A stretch of DNA of 64,000 nt from Tolypothrix bouteillei VB521301 (GCF_000760695.4 NZ_JHEG04000001.1:6702204-6766203); one strand, 5' to 3'; positions 1-9,118 are shown, numbered from the stretch's first letter. The notes: a model not told the origin generated them from the letters alone. A program made the numbers and translations.

Positions 1-1027
1 ACCGACACAGCTGTTGGCAGAGGTAACAAGGCTGACGAGGGTGCAAAAGCAGGGGCTGTGACAGGTGGAGCTTTAGGCGGTCTGGGCGGCTTGCTGGTAG
101 GTCTTGGTGCGTTAGCGATTCCTGGGATTGGACCCGTGATTGCAGGTGGTGCAGTTGCAACAGCATTGGCTACCACCGCAGCTGGTGCGGGAATTGGAGC
201 CGCAGCTGGTGGAGTCACAGGCGGACTTGTGGGTCTGGGAATTCCTGAAAACCGCGCCAAAGTTTACAACGACCGCTTGAACAGGGGTGACTATCTGATC
301 ATTGTCGATGGTACAGACGATGAAGTCCGTCGTGCGGAAGCCATTCTCAAACGTCACGGAATTCAAGAGTTTGATACCTTTGACGCGGCTGATACAACTG
401 GCGTGCATCGCCACGATTCTGACAGAGATATTCATCCTGTAGTGGGTGCAGCACCACATACACACAGAAGAAGAAGAGCAATTGGTGTCTTCCCCAATCG
501 CCGAGATGCAGAAGTCGCACTCACGGAATTGCGGGATGCTGGTTTTCCCCTCAGTCAGATTTCACTGATAGCTAAAGACGGAAATCACAACACAAATTTA
601 ACCGACACAGCTGTTGGCAGAGGTAACAAGGCTGACGAGGGTGCAAAAGCAGGGGCTGTGACAGGTGGAGCTTTAGGCGGTCTGGGCGGCTTGCTGGTAG
701 GTCTTGGTGCGTTAGCGATTCCTGGAATTGGACCTGTGATTGCAGGTGGTGCAGTTGCAACAGCATTGGCTACCACCGCAGCTGGTGCGGGAATTGGAGC
801 CGCAGCTGGTGGAGTCACAGGCGGGCTTGTGGGTCTGGGAATTCCTGAGAATCGCGCCAAAGTCTACAACGACCGCTTGAACAGGGGCGACTATCTGATC
901 ATTGTCGATGGTACAGATGATGAAGTCCGTCGTGCGGAAGCCATTCTCAAACGTCATGGAATTCAAGAGTTTGATACCTTTGATGCGGCTGATACAACTG
1001 GCGTGCATCGCCACGATTCTGACAGAA
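1..1027 (+). repeat. 600-base in-frame tandem duplication inside the stress protein gene
   Basis: Bases 1-427 recur at 601-1027 with a period of exactly 600 (200 codons). I count 10 differences, all third-position transitions that leave the protein unchanged (for example ggg/gga, ccc/cct, gaa/gag, cac/cat). After about base 427 the copies diverge abruptly. The first copy is cut by the window edge, so more units may exist upstream. Confidence 0.9.
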
Positions 1028-1140
1028 GCATTCATCATGATGCGCCCGTTGTAAATACAACTTCCACCGAACATGGAGTAGGGTACGACAAAGACGATCC
1101 TGCTGTCATCATTGTTGACCATCGGAACGAAAAAGTATAA
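1..1140 (+). CDS. General stress protein 17M-like / glycine-zipper repeat protein (5' partial)
   Basis: The frame is open from base 1, so the start lies outside the window and 379 residues are visible. The visible part has two copies of a Gly/Ala-rich hydrophobic glycine-zipper segment followed by a short alpha/beta segment (YLIIVDGTDDEV), and one N-terminal-type segment near residue 158 (AIGVFPNRRDAEVAL) that resembles the general stress protein 17M-like domain. Such proteins are common in cyanobacteria and are linked to stress; the glycine zippers suggest membrane association. The architecture is internally duplicated, with units 600 bases apart at nucleotide level. The tail is acidic and His-containing, without a recognisable motif. 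The next gene, a BON lipoprotein, starts 85 bases downstream on the same strand. The exact biochemical role is unknown. Confidence 0.75.
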   Translation, partial: TDTAVGRGNKADEGAKAGAVTGGALGGLGGLLVGLGALAIPGIGPVIAGGAVATALATTAAGAGIGAAAGGVTGGLVGLGIPENRAKVYNDRLNRGDYLIIVDGTDDEVRRAEAILKRHGIQEFDTFDAADTTGVHRHDSDRDIHPVVGAAPHTHRRRRAIGVFPNRRDAEVALTELRDAGFPLSQISLIAKDGNHNTNLTDTAVGRGNKADEGAKAGAVTGGALGGLGGLLVGLGALAIPGIGPVIAGGAVATALATTAAGAGIGAAAGGVTGGLVGLGIPENRAKVYNDRLNRGDYLIIVDGTDDEVRRAEAILKRHGIQEFDTFDAADTTGVHRHDSDRSIHHDAPVVNTTSTEHGVGYDKDDPAVIIVDHRNEKV

Positions 1141-1225
1141 GAGCGTTGGGTGTTAGTGGTTAATTCTTAATAACTACTAACACCTGACACCTAACCACTA
1201 ACTATTAATAAAGGATTGATTCAAA

Positions 1226-1696
1226 ATGAAAAAGCTAATTCCCTTCGTATTTGGTTCTCTTTTAGTTTTTGGTGCAGCTGCTTGCAGTCCCGATGTTTCC
1301 AAGAGCAGTTCAGAAGCACCTAACAATACAAACGAAGCAGCGCAAGCACCAGCGCCAGAAGCAACCGAAGCAGCTCTTAAGGATGCTCAAAGTCAAGTTC
1401 GTAGAGACCAGCTTAATGCTGACATTAAGGCTCGTGAAGAACGCAATAATGCCTTGAATGATGGCAAAGCCGCAAGCCGCTCTGAAGACGATCTAGAAAG
1501 TGAAGTTCGCTCTAAGTTAGAAGCTAACATTCCTAACGGTCAGTTGACTGTTGCAGCTGAGGATAACGGAACAGTTACAGTTGCGGGAACTGTTACAAAT
1601 CAAGAGCAACTTAACAAGATTGAGCCTTTAGCCAAGCAAATTAAAGGTGTTACAACTGTAGTTAATAAAGCAAAAGTAGCTAAGCCTGCAAGCTAG
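1226..1696 (+). CDS. BON-domain lipoprotein
   Basis: A 156-residue protein. The N-terminus (MKKLIPFVFGSLLVFGAAAC) is a type II signal peptide with a GAAAC lipobox, so the mature protein should start at Cys20 with a lipid anchor. A low-complexity Ala/Pro/Glu-rich linker (to about residue 60) and a charged stretch lead to a C-terminal BON domain (about residues 88-151; DLESEVRSKLEA, GTVTVAGTVTN, VTTVVNKAKV). BON domains bind membranes or partner proteins and occur in envelope-stress proteins such as OsmY. AAAGGA 11 bases before the ATG serves as ribosome binding site. It follows the stress gene on the same strand, which suggests a shared envelope or stress role by inference. Confidence 0.85.
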   Translation: MKKLIPFVFGSLLVFGAAACSPDVSKSSSEAPNNTNEAAQAPAPEATEAALKDAQSQVRRDQLNADIKAREERNNALNDGKAASRSEDDLESEVRSKLEANIPNGQLTVAAEDNGTVTVAGTVTNQEQLNKIEPLAKQIKGVTTVVNKAKVAKPAS

Positions 1697-1708
1697 CAAG
1701 TTGTGGGA

Positions 1709-1760
1709 AGTCAAAAGTCAAAAAATATTGCAGATAAAATATTTATTTTGACTTTTGACT
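1709..1760. repeat. Intergenic inverted repeat (AGTCAAAAGTCA type)
   Basis: AGTCAAAAGTCAAAAAATA at 1709-1727 is mirrored by ATTTATTTTGACTTTTGACT at 1741-1760, giving a long AT-rich hairpin between the BON and CAAD genes. It could act as a weak terminator or be one of the common cyanobacterial intergenic repeats; there is no clean T-run after it. Confidence 0.55.
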
Positions 1761-1795
1761 TATCGTAGCGGTAGTAACTTAGATAGAGGAAGAAT

Positions 1796-2248
1796 ATGGA
1801 CGCTAACGCACAACAACTGCAACCTTTTGATGATGTTCCAGATACAACCTCATCCACGCCTGTAGCAGCAATTGAAGGTACTAAACCAAATCAGCCATTA
1901 TTACCACCTGCTAATAAATCTCAAGACAAATGGCAGCAAATCGGCGAACAAGTCTCACAAGTTTTAGCTGATTTACCAGATAACATAGGTAAAGTTTTTA
2001 ATCAATACAGGCAATTAATCATTACTCTTGTTTTAATTGCTTCTGCAATTGTTACAGGTCGAGTATTTTTAGCAATACTTGATGCTATTAATGATATTCC
2101 CTTACTATATCCAATTTTTGAATTAATTGGAATTAGTTATACAACTTGGTTTGTCTTTCGCTATCTTCTTACAAAAGCAACCCGTCAAGAGTTAGTAGCA
2201 CAAATACAATCTATCAAAAATGACATTTTAGGAACTCAAGATTCATAG
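1796..2248 (+). CDS. CAAD/CURT1-domain thylakoid membrane protein
   Basis: A 150-residue protein with a soluble Pro/Thr-rich N-terminus, an amphipathic helix (residues about 44-68), two transmembrane helices (about 73-95 and 101-122) and a C-terminal amphipathic helix. This order matches the CAAD domain found appended to cyanobacterial aminoacyl-tRNA synthetases and, as a stand-alone protein, related to plant CURVATURE THYLAKOID 1. The likely role is thylakoid membrane association or curvature; no catalytic motif is expected or seen. AGAGGAAGA a few bases before the ATG is a good ribosome binding site. It sits on the same strand as the two preceding genes but is separated by a hairpin, so it may be transcribed on its own. 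Confidence 0.8.
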   Translation: MDANAQQLQPFDDVPDTTSSTPVAAIEGTKPNQPLLPPANKSQDKWQQIGEQVSQVLADLPDNIGKVFNQYRQLIITLVLIASAIVTGRVFLAILDAINDIPLLYPIFELIGISYTTWFVFRYLLTKATRQELVAQIQSIKNDILGTQDS

Positions 2249-2899
2249 TTTTTGAATAACTGGAAAAATAAATTTCAGAACTTGTTTTTTGCCATGAGTG
2301 CTTAGTTGAATGCTATTGGTCAAGCAGAATGGGAATGTTTTGCTTGACCGTTTTGTTATTGGTTTTTTGCTGTAGGGTTGGCAATGTTACAGCCATTTTC
2401 AGATAAATAGACCACAGTAGTAGGGGCGCAAGGCATTGCGCCCTTAAATATGGTGTGGTTCATTTAGGTGAAAACTGCTATAACCCTAATTTTTGACGCA
2501 TTGTTAACGTGAGTTCGACTCCCGGATTTCTCACAAGCTTCCTCTCCTAAAGCAGGGGAGGAGCAACGTGCGCGATCGCACTTTTAAAACCCCACTCCTC
2601 CTAGAAGAGGGATTTGGGGTAAAGTCTGTTTTGAGTTCATCGAACTCACATTTTGTTAGAGATCGGCTAAATTTGGGAACAATAAAAAGTAAGACGATCT
2701 TAGAGGATGTTTGTAAAGTTTACCGGGAACATACCAAAGAGTGCCAATTGCCTTCAAAATTCTATTTTGAGGCTATGCAAACAAAGTCCGCGTAGGCGGA
2801 CTTTATTTGTATAGCGGCGATTTCAATCGCCAACTTTGAAAACATCCTCTTAACAGTGATGTTGAGATTATCTAGTGCTGAAAGAACCAAGCTAACTTT
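2249..2899. other. Intergenic region with repeats, no convincing gene
   Basis: Contains a palindrome GGGCGCAAGGCATTGCGCCC around 2423-2442, a purine-rich stretch at about 2535-2635 including a HIP1-like GCGCGATCGCAC, and the MITE-like element at 2700-2852. An open frame at 2568-2795 runs through these repeats and has no plausible protein character. Confidence 0.6.
2700..2852. mobile_element. MITE-like element with terminal inverted repeats
   Basis: About 153 bases bounded by near-perfect inverted ends: TTAGAGGATGTTTGTAAAGT at 2700-2719 and, read on the other strand, TTAAGAGGATGTTTTCAAAG from 2852. Inside are a perfect hairpin AAAGTCCGC-GTAG-GCGGACTTT (2783-2804) and a second palindrome GGCGATTTCAATCGCC (2816-2831). 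There is no transposase frame, so it would be non-autonomous. No clear target-site duplication is seen. Confidence 0.6.
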
Positions 2900-3679
2900 A
2901 TGGAAAGACGAAAATTCCTGATTTTGACTAGCTCTAGTACTCTTTTATCTTTTGGTTTAAATAGTTGTAACAAAGCTCAGAACAAACCAGTTGCTTTGAC
3001 TGTTTCTGCGGCTGCTGTATTTAGAGATGCCATGGTAGAGGTTGGTAGATTGTACACAAACGAAAACCCAAATATTCTTGTGAATTATAATATTACAGGT
3101 GGTGGTGTTCTGAAAAAACAAATTGAACTTGGAGCACCTGTTGATGTGTATCTTCCAGCTTCTGCAAAACCAATGAACGAATTGCAGAGCAAAGGTTTGA
3201 TATTAGAAGATTCTCGACTAAATTTTATAGAAAATGAGATAGTATTGATTTCATTAAATAAATTATTCGGAATCTCCAATTTTACGGATATACTGAACAG
3301 TCAAGTTAAAAAAGTTGCGTTAGGAACAGAAAATATTGATGCAGGTATTTATGCCAAACAAATTCTTGATAATTTAAAAATTTACGACCAAGCGAAATCT
3401 AAATTTATTTTTGAAGATCGAGACGTACAGCAAATTCTTAAGTATGTTGAAACAGGTCATGCAGATGTTGGAATTACCTTTTTAACTGAAGCTAAACGCT
3501 CTAAAAAGGTGAAAATTTTGGCGATGTCGCCTGTGGGTTCCCATGTTCCAGTTATATCTACAGTTGCAGTTGTAAAAAATAGCAAGCATATTGCTGAATC
3601 TCGTGAATTTATTCGTTTTCTTAAAAGCAAGCGAGCAATATCTATTTTTGAAGAATTTGGATTTATAAAGATTAAATAA
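2900..3679 (+). CDS. modA: ModA-like molybdate-type ABC transporter substrate-binding lipoprotein
   Basis: A 259-residue protein with an N-terminal export signal ending in a lipobox-like LNSC (Cys23), then a type II periplasmic binding fold. Diagnostic ModA segments are LTVSAAAVFRDAM (about residue 33), NYNITGGGVLKKQIELGAPVD (about residues 63-83) and the late YVETGHADVGITFLTEA motif. The family captures molybdate or tungstate in the periplasm for ModBC. No modB or modC lies next to it, so it is either a solitary receptor or works with a distant permease. The start is ATG with a weak upstream ribosome binding site. Substrate specificity cannot be read with certainty; sulfate or another oxyanion is possible. 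Confidence 0.8.
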   Translation: MERRKFLILTSSSTLLSFGLNSCNKAQNKPVALTVSAAAVFRDAMVEVGRLYTNENPNILVNYNITGGGVLKKQIELGAPVDVYLPASAKPMNELQSKGLILEDSRLNFIENEIVLISLNKLFGISNFTDILNSQVKKVALGTENIDAGIYAKQILDNLKIYDQAKSKFIFEDRDVQQILKYVETGHADVGITFLTEAKRSKKVKILAMSPVGSHVPVISTVAVVKNSKHIAESREFIRFLKSKRAISIFEEFGFIKIK

Positions 3680-3779
3680 CTTACATCAAACATTCGTATA
3701 TCAAAATATCTGAAAAAGCTCTCGTTGGCGATTGGCAATTTATTTCTTAGTTCCCAGTCACCATTTCTGATGAACTGTT

Positions 3780-4160
3780 TTAGGAAAAACCAAGTACATT
3801 TCTAGAAGTTTCTAAAACATTTTTAGGGCGAAAAGGCTTTGTCATATACAAATCTGCACCGACATCACTTCCTTTTTGCTTATCAAACTCTTGTCCTTTG
3901 GCAGTTAATAGAATGATATACACATCTTGCAGTCCTAGCTCGTGTTTAACAGCATCGCAAACCTCCAATCCATTCATTTTTGGCATCATCACATCCATAA
4001 ACACGAGTAATGGTTTTTCTGTCTTAATCAGTTCCAATGCTTCTTCTCCATTTTTCGCTGTGAGTAACTCTACTCCTTCATCTTCTAAACTCTCCAATGC
4101 TTGTTCCATCAGGATTAAAATATTGGGTTCATCATCAACTATCAGGACTTTTTTAGTCAT
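3780..4160 (-). CDS. Single-domain response regulator (CheY-like)
   Basis: A 126-residue stand-alone receiver. The acidic pocket (VDDE, residues 9-12), phospho-accepting Asp56 (VFMDVMMP), conserved Thr (LLTAKG) and Lys (MTKPF) are all present. It has no output domain, so it probably relays phosphate or acts by protein contact. Its start overlaps the stop of the hybrid kinase by 4 bases (ATGA), a sign of translational coupling, so it is the last gene of a three-gene phosphorelay operon. Confidence 0.9.
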   Translation of the reverse strand: MTKKVLIVDDEPNILILMEQALESLEDEGVELLTAKNGEEALELIKTEKPLLVFMDVMMPKMNGLEVCDAVKHELGLQDVYIILLTAKGQEFDKQKGSDVGADLYMTKPFRPKNVLETSRNVLGFS

Positions 4161-6796
4161 AATGTTTCCTTGGTTTGGTTATCTGTAAGTACAATAAAAA
4201 AGACATTTTCCATTCCCTTTTCAAAACGCAGTGTTTTCACTAAATTGTGCTGCTCCTGAAAATATGAGTCTACTATAATCATATCGGGCTGAATTGCTAA
4301 TGCCTTTTCAATACATTCTTGACTGTCATAAGCTTCTACAACATTGTAACCTTGTGCCTGCAATACATTAGATAATGTTTGTAAAGTAGAAGTATTGGTA
4401 TCTACGATTAAAACTTTCTTTTGAGAAACTCCTTGTGACAGCAGTACACCGATATCTTTGAGCAATTCTTCTTTATTAATCGGTTTAGTTAAATAACGGT
4501 CTATGCCCAAACGATATCCTCTTTCCTTATCTTCAATGATTGACAGAATAATAATTGGAATACCTGTTGTTTGTGGGTTGTGTTTGAGTACGGCTGCTAC
4601 CTCAAAACCGTTAATTTGAGGCATCATTACGTCTAAAAGAATGAGATCTGGCTGAGCTATTTTAACTTGTGCGATCGCATCCATCCCATCTTTAGCTTCT
4701 CGAACTTTATAGCCTTCAGTTTCCAATTCCTGTCTGAGCAATTCGCGAATGTGAGCGTCATCATCAACTACAAGAATTGTTTTGAACTTTTCTAGCAAAT
4801 TGGGTGTAGCCGTCACTACGTGCTCTTTTAATTGCTTAATTAAAGTATTAATAGAGAGTTTGTCTGCCTCCAGATTATTATCCATAAGCGGTAAAGTAAA
4901 GAAAAACGTGCTACCCGAGCCTTGCTCGCTCTCAACCCAAATGCGACCCCCATGATGTTCTATGATTTGTTTGCAGATAGGTAACCCCAAACCCGTACCT
5001 TTGGGTTTGTCTGTCAGAGTGTTTCCAACTTGCTTAAATCTTTCAAACACCTTAGGCTGGTCATCTGTAGCAATGCCAATACCCGTATCGGTCACGCTTA
5101 AGAGCATCTCGCCATTATGGATATTTGCCTGACAGGTAATATGACCCTGCTCGGTGAACTTGACAGCATTGGAAATAAGGTTAATCATGACTTGAATCAG
5201 GCGATCGCTGTCCCCAATAATAAGAGGTAGGTCGGTGTCAATCAACTTGCGTAACTTCAATCCTTTCATTTCCAGTAGAGAAGACGTGGCTGCTATGGCT
5301 CGCTCGATAACATCTCCGATATAAAGTGGGTTCATATACCATTCCACTTTGCCAGCTTCCATCTTGGCGACATCTAAAACGTCATTGATTAACGTGGTCA
5401 GTCGTTCCGCCTCCGACACAATAATATTGATATTTGTTTGTACTTGTTTGAGAGTGCGTTGAGCTTTGCGGTGTTCGGGATCGATCTCTGGGGCAAGATC
5501 CTCTAACTTCTCTTGAATAATTGAGGCAAATCCCAAGACTGAAGTGAGGGGTGTTCGCAGTTCGTGGGATACCGTGGAGATAAAATCCGTCTTCATTCGA
5601 TCCACTTCTTTCTCAGCAGTAATATCTCGAATCAAAATAATCGAACCCAGCGAATTACTACCTGTGTTTCCACCATCTTTAACAATTGCTCTTGCCACAG
5701 CGTGACCGATACGTCCACCTGTAAATTCAAGTTCCGCCGTGAAAACCTCTCCCAATCTTTTCCGTGTTTGTTCTACAAGTTCAACAATTTTGGAATTTGC
5801 TAAAGCCTGAGTGTCTCGATTTGTTAAATCCGTGTTTTCCAATCCAAACATTGCCACTAATGCTGGGTTGTACCGCTTAATTTTACCCTCAATGTCCGTC
5901 ACTAAAAGACCATCTACCAGGTTATCAATGATAGTACTCAAATAAATGAGAGCATTTTCAAGCTCCTGACCGTGGATTTTGAGTCCTTGCAACAAGCCGT
6001 CAATTTGTTCAGCCATTGTGTTCAGTGTAGAAGCAAGCACGCCTACTTCATCTCCAGAAGTGACTTTAGCTTTGATCCGTAACTCGCCGTTTGCCATATG
6101 GGAAGCAGTTACAGTTACCTGAGTCAGAGCGCGAATAATTTGAGAAACCACTATGAATGATATCGGTATTGATAGCAAGCTCAGCACTAAAGCCATGAAA
6201 AGTAAGTTTTGACTTTGAATGGCAGTTTCAGCAGTCTGTGTCTCCACGCTTCTCGCAGTCACATCCATCAAATTTGTTAAGAAACTGGTCAAATTATTAA
6301 TTTGTTCGAGATATTCTGTTTGTTGTTGGGGAGAAGCCGTCAAATAATTTTCTATTTTTTGGCGGTAAATTTGCCAAGTATCTTCAATTTTTTCCACTTG
6401 AGCCAGCACTTTTGGATCGGACACCGCATTTAATCCCAGTTTGTTTGAGCCTTGATGTATGGCAGAGAGCGATGTTTCAAACTGCTGAATGTCATCCTTG
6501 ATGCTAACATCAATAGCGACACGCTCCCCTGGTTTAGTTTTTCCAGCACGAAGATTTGCCAAATAAGCCAACTTGTAAGTCAGCATCCGTTTGGAACCTA
6601 TAGTATTAATTAACGGGCTACTATTACGAACGCGATTTAAACCTATACCCCCAATACCAACAGCTACCAAATTAATCACAACCAGACTGCAAAACAACAA
6701 CCTTAAGCGATCGCGAATATTCAACTGGTATTTAAAGCGGTTGGAGCGATCGCTATGTTGATAATACATTTGATTTGAGTTGATGGTATTCGTCAT
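4157..6796 (-). CDS. Hybrid sensor histidine kinase with two receiver domains
   Basis: An 879-residue membrane protein. Order of parts: transmembrane helix (about 31-53); extracytoplasmic four-helix sensor (about 60-195) with a PilJ/NarX-like GSKRMLTYKLAYL motif; second transmembrane helix (about 199-221); HAMP (222-272); PAS (about 285-395); HisKA with His411 (STVSHELRTPL); HATPase_c with NAVKFTEQG, DTGIG and GTGLGL boxes; receiver 1 with DDD pocket and Asp722; receiver 2 with Asp843. In receiver 2 the acidic pair is reduced to one residue (LIVDTNT), so its phosphorylation may be altered. It lies 14 bases after the GAF kinase gene and overlaps the CheY-like gene. The signal is unknown. Confidence 0.9.
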   Translation of the reverse strand: MTNTINSNQMYYQHSDRSNRFKYQLNIRDRLRLLFCSLVVINLVAVGIGGIGLNRVRNSSPLINTIGSKRMLTYKLAYLANLRAGKTKPGERVAIDVSIKDDIQQFETSLSAIHQGSNKLGLNAVSDPKVLAQVEKIEDTWQIYRQKIENYLTASPQQQTEYLEQINNLTSFLTNLMDVTARSVETQTAETAIQSQNLLFMALVLSLLSIPISFIVVSQIIRALTQVTVTASHMANGELRIKAKVTSGDEVGVLASTLNTMAEQIDGLLQGLKIHGQELENALIYLSTIIDNLVDGLLVTDIEGKIKRYNPALVAMFGLENTDLTNRDTQALANSKIVELVEQTRKRLGEVFTAELEFTGGRIGHAVARAIVKDGGNTGSNSLGSIILIRDITAEKEVDRMKTDFISTVSHELRTPLTSVLGFASIIQEKLEDLAPEIDPEHRKAQRTLKQVQTNINIIVSEAERLTTLINDVLDVAKMEAGKVEWYMNPLYIGDVIERAIAATSSLLEMKGLKLRKLIDTDLPLIIGDSDRLIQVMINLISNAVKFTEQGHITCQANIHNGEMLLSVTDTGIGIATDDQPKVFERFKQVGNTLTDKPKGTGLGLPICKQIIEHHGGRIWVESEQGSGSTFFFTLPLMDNNLEADKLSINTLIKQLKEHVVTATPNLLEKFKTILVVDDDAHIRELLRQELETEGYKVREAKDGMDAIAQVKIAQPDLILLDVMMPQINGFEVAAVLKHNPQTTGIPIIILSIIEDKERGYRLGIDRYLTKPINKEELLKDIGVLLSQGVSQKKVLIVDTNTSTLQTLSNVLQAQGYNVVEAYDSQECIEKALAIQPDMIIVDSYFQEQHNLVKTLRFEKGMENVFFIVLTDNQTKETL

Positions 6797-6810
6797 GTTT
6801 GCAATTTTTC

Positions 6811-8589
6811 CTAGTAAGTTTTTTGAAGCACCGTCATACTGGTTTCTAAAGATTTCAGCGTTGTTTGCTGTATGGGAATTTCAATCCAGAAAGCCGTTCC
6901 TTTTCCCGCTTGGGAAACACATTGCAGTCTTCCACCATGCTTTTCAATAATTTGATGGCTAATAGATAATCCCAATCCCGTTCCCTTACTTGTTGCTTTA
7001 GTTGTAAAGAACGGCTCAAATAAATGCGATCGAACAGTTTCATCCATACCCATGCCATTATCACTGATGACAACAACAACACTGGGACATATGGGAAGTT
7101 CAGATTCTGAATTATAATTTTTGATTAAGTCTTTTAATTGAAAATTTTCTTGGATGAATTGCTGAAAATTATTTTTTGCTATCAATTCAGTATAAATATT
7201 AATAATTCCTGGTTTTTCTTGCCCCTCAATAGCATCAATTGCATTAGCAATCAAATTCATAAACACCTGGTTTAACTGATTTGCATAACCATCAACAAGT
7301 GGAAGATTGCCAAATTTTTTGATAATTTCTATGCCCCGATGTCTTTCATTTGGTTTAAGGCGACTCTGAAGAATCAACAGCGTGTTATCTATTCCTTCAT
7401 GAAGATCGACAGGTTTCATTTCTTCTCGCTCCAATCGAGAAAAATTTCGTAATGATAGTGCTAATTGACGGATACGTTCAATTCCCAAATGCATGGAGGA
7501 CAAGAGATTTGTAAAATCTTGTTTGAGAAATTCCAAATCTAAATCTTGAATAAAATCTTTAATTTCAGAAACTGGTTGGGGATAATTTTGTTGGTAAAGA
7601 TGCAATACCTTAAGAAGGTCTTGAGTATACTTTTGTGCATATTTGAGGTTACCAACAACATAGTTAACTGGGTTGTTAATTTCATGAGCAACACCAGCAA
7701 CTAATTGACCCAAGCTAGACATTTTTTCACTTTGAATAAGCTGTGATTGTGTTTGCTGTAGTTCGTAGAGAGTTCGTTGGAGTTGCTGGGTTTGCTCCTG
7801 AGCGACGTGAAGTGCATTACAATTTTGTTCGTAAAGCACAGCTTTCTCAATAGCAACTGCTGTTTGCAATGCCAGTATAGTTAACAGTTTTAAGTCTTGA
7901 GTGGAGTAAGTAGTAGGAGTTTCACTAAGAAGCACGATCGCTCCAATCACCTGCTTCTCTGTTATCAAGGGCACGCACATAAAAGAATGGAAGTTAACTT
8001 GGCGATCGACAAACCTTGGATCTGAGAACACATCATTAACAATCTCACCCTGACCGGATTTTATAATTGTGTCAATAATTTCTTGAGCTTTTATCAAAGG
8101 ATTTTCAAAACAAACGTTCTGAACGTCTTCCCAGAGAATATCTAATCGATTTGTATTGTTATTGAGTAAGAGAATCGCAGAAGTTGTAAATTGAATTAAT
8201 TTTCTCGCTTCTTCAAGAACCAGTTGAGCAACTTCTTTAGGATTTAAACTAGCGCTGATTTGTGTAAAAATATCATGAAATAAGTCGATTTCCTGATACT
8301 TATCTAACAGTTCATGAGCTAGTAATTTCTTTTCATACTGCTGTTGCACCAGGTACGACAGTAAAAAGGCAACGGTTTCTGCCTTCTTACTGCCAATAAC
8401 CCAGCCAACAATTTCGTCTAAAAGCTTTACAGGATGTTTTTGAACTGATTCTTTGTCGTCTGTACCGAATATTAACTTACCACCTGTATCTTCTATACAG
8501 AAAGAAGAATTCATCTCATTAACAAGGTTAGTGAGTATGTCGATAACTTCTTTTTGGGTAACTAGCTTTCTGAAATTGATATGGTTCAT
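6811..8589 (-). CDS. GAF-domain sensor histidine kinase
   Basis: A 592-residue soluble kinase. The N-terminal about 100 residues are of unrecognised type, followed by a GAF domain (about 105-250), a coiled coil (about 255-290), a HisKA-type H-box with His302 (VAGVAHEINNPVNY) and a HATPase_c domain with NAIDAIEG, DNGMGM and GTGLGLSIS boxes. The HEINNP form is typical of cytoplasmic kinases of cyanobacteria. It is the first gene of the minus-strand phosphorelay cluster. The ATG start is kept because the N-terminal sequence continues without break. The GAF ligand is unknown; there is no Cys in a phytochrome-like chromophore context that I can identify with confidence. Confidence 0.88.
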   Translation of the reverse strand: MNHINFRKLVTQKEVIDILTNLVNEMNSSFCIEDTGGKLIFGTDDKESVQKHPVKLLDEIVGWVIGSKKAETVAFLLSYLVQQQYEKKLLAHELLDKYQEIDLFHDIFTQISASLNPKEVAQLVLEEARKLIQFTTSAILLLNNNTNRLDILWEDVQNVCFENPLIKAQEIIDTIIKSGQGEIVNDVFSDPRFVDRQVNFHSFMCVPLITEKQVIGAIVLLSETPTTYSTQDLKLLTILALQTAVAIEKAVLYEQNCNALHVAQEQTQQLQRTLYELQQTQSQLIQSEKMSSLGQLVAGVAHEINNPVNYVVGNLKYAQKYTQDLLKVLHLYQQNYPQPVSEIKDFIQDLDLEFLKQDFTNLLSSMHLGIERIRQLALSLRNFSRLEREEMKPVDLHEGIDNTLLILQSRLKPNERHRGIEIIKKFGNLPLVDGYANQLNQVFMNLIANAIDAIEGQEKPGIINIYTELIAKNNFQQFIQENFQLKDLIKNYNSESELPICPSVVVVISDNGMGMDETVRSHLFEPFFTTKATSKGTGLGLSISHQIIEKHGGRLQCVSQAGKGTAFWIEIPIQQTTLKSLETSMTVLQKTY

Positions 8590-8794
8590 CTCATTTCGGC
8601 ACCATCAACTCGACATTGCCATCCAAAACAGAGGCAATGCTGAATGTACGGAATAGCTTGTGCTCATGCCGAAAGCAACAGCAAGATGTACCTCATTCTG
8701 CCTCTATTAGGTCAAATCTATAGTTCCCATAGAAAATAGCTTAAGTAACATCTCAATTGTTAAGTAAGTATAATTTGCTCAATTTTTTCTAAAA

Positions 8795-8834
8795 ATTGAC
8801 ACTTGCCGCCCGCTCTTGGACGGTGAGTGTCAAT
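8795..8834 (-). terminator. Rho-independent terminator of the small membrane protein gene
   Basis: Perfect 9-base arms ATTGACACT (8795-8803) and AGTGTCAAT (8826-8834), extended inward by about five pairs with two G-U wobbles. Read on the minus strand it is followed by TTTTT (from 8795 downward), as expected for a terminator just after the stop at 8843. Confidence 0.65.
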
Positions 8835-8842
8835 CTTTCGAG

Positions 8843-9118
8843 TTACCGCTCGCTGTCACCGCGCCAATCGCTGATAACTGGTTGCTCATTGCTGCATCTT
8901 GTGTCTATTTGTTGAGTTGTGGCGTTGTTTTTGTTAGCGTCTTGCATTCGTTTTGAAGCGCTAGCTTGATAAGTTTCTGTCAGCCCTGTTGCAACAAATA
9001 CAAATATGACAAAGGTAAACAGCTTGGTAAATGCGTCTTTATCTTTATTTTGTTCTAAAAATGAATTATACGCTAACAGGAAGAAGCCAACGAGAAAAGG
9101 AACGATAATCAAGTCCAT
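8843..9118 (-). CDS. Small membrane protein of unknown function
   Basis: A 91-residue protein with two hydrophobic segments (about residues 2-17 and 32-47) separated by a charged loop (EQNKDKD), then a polar tail ending in RGDSER. I do not recognise the family. Support for a real gene: an AGAGG ribosome binding site at suitable distance before the ATG, and a good terminator hairpin right after the stop. It lies between the phosphorelay cluster and glutaminase but is separated from both by more than 200 bases. Confidence 0.5.
   Translation of the reverse strand: MDLIIVPFLVGFFLLAYNSFLEQNKDKDAFTKLFTFVIFVFVATGLTETYQASASKRMQDANKNNATTQQIDTRCSNEQPVISDWRGDSER

Noticed and set aside
2505..2535. GAGTTCGACTCCC resembling the T-arm of a tRNA
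   Set aside because: The stem bases do not pair and no acceptor, D or anticodon arm could be found upstream.
2568..2795. Open frame of 75 codons
   Set aside because: It spans low-complexity and MITE sequence, has no ribosome binding site and no protein-like pattern.
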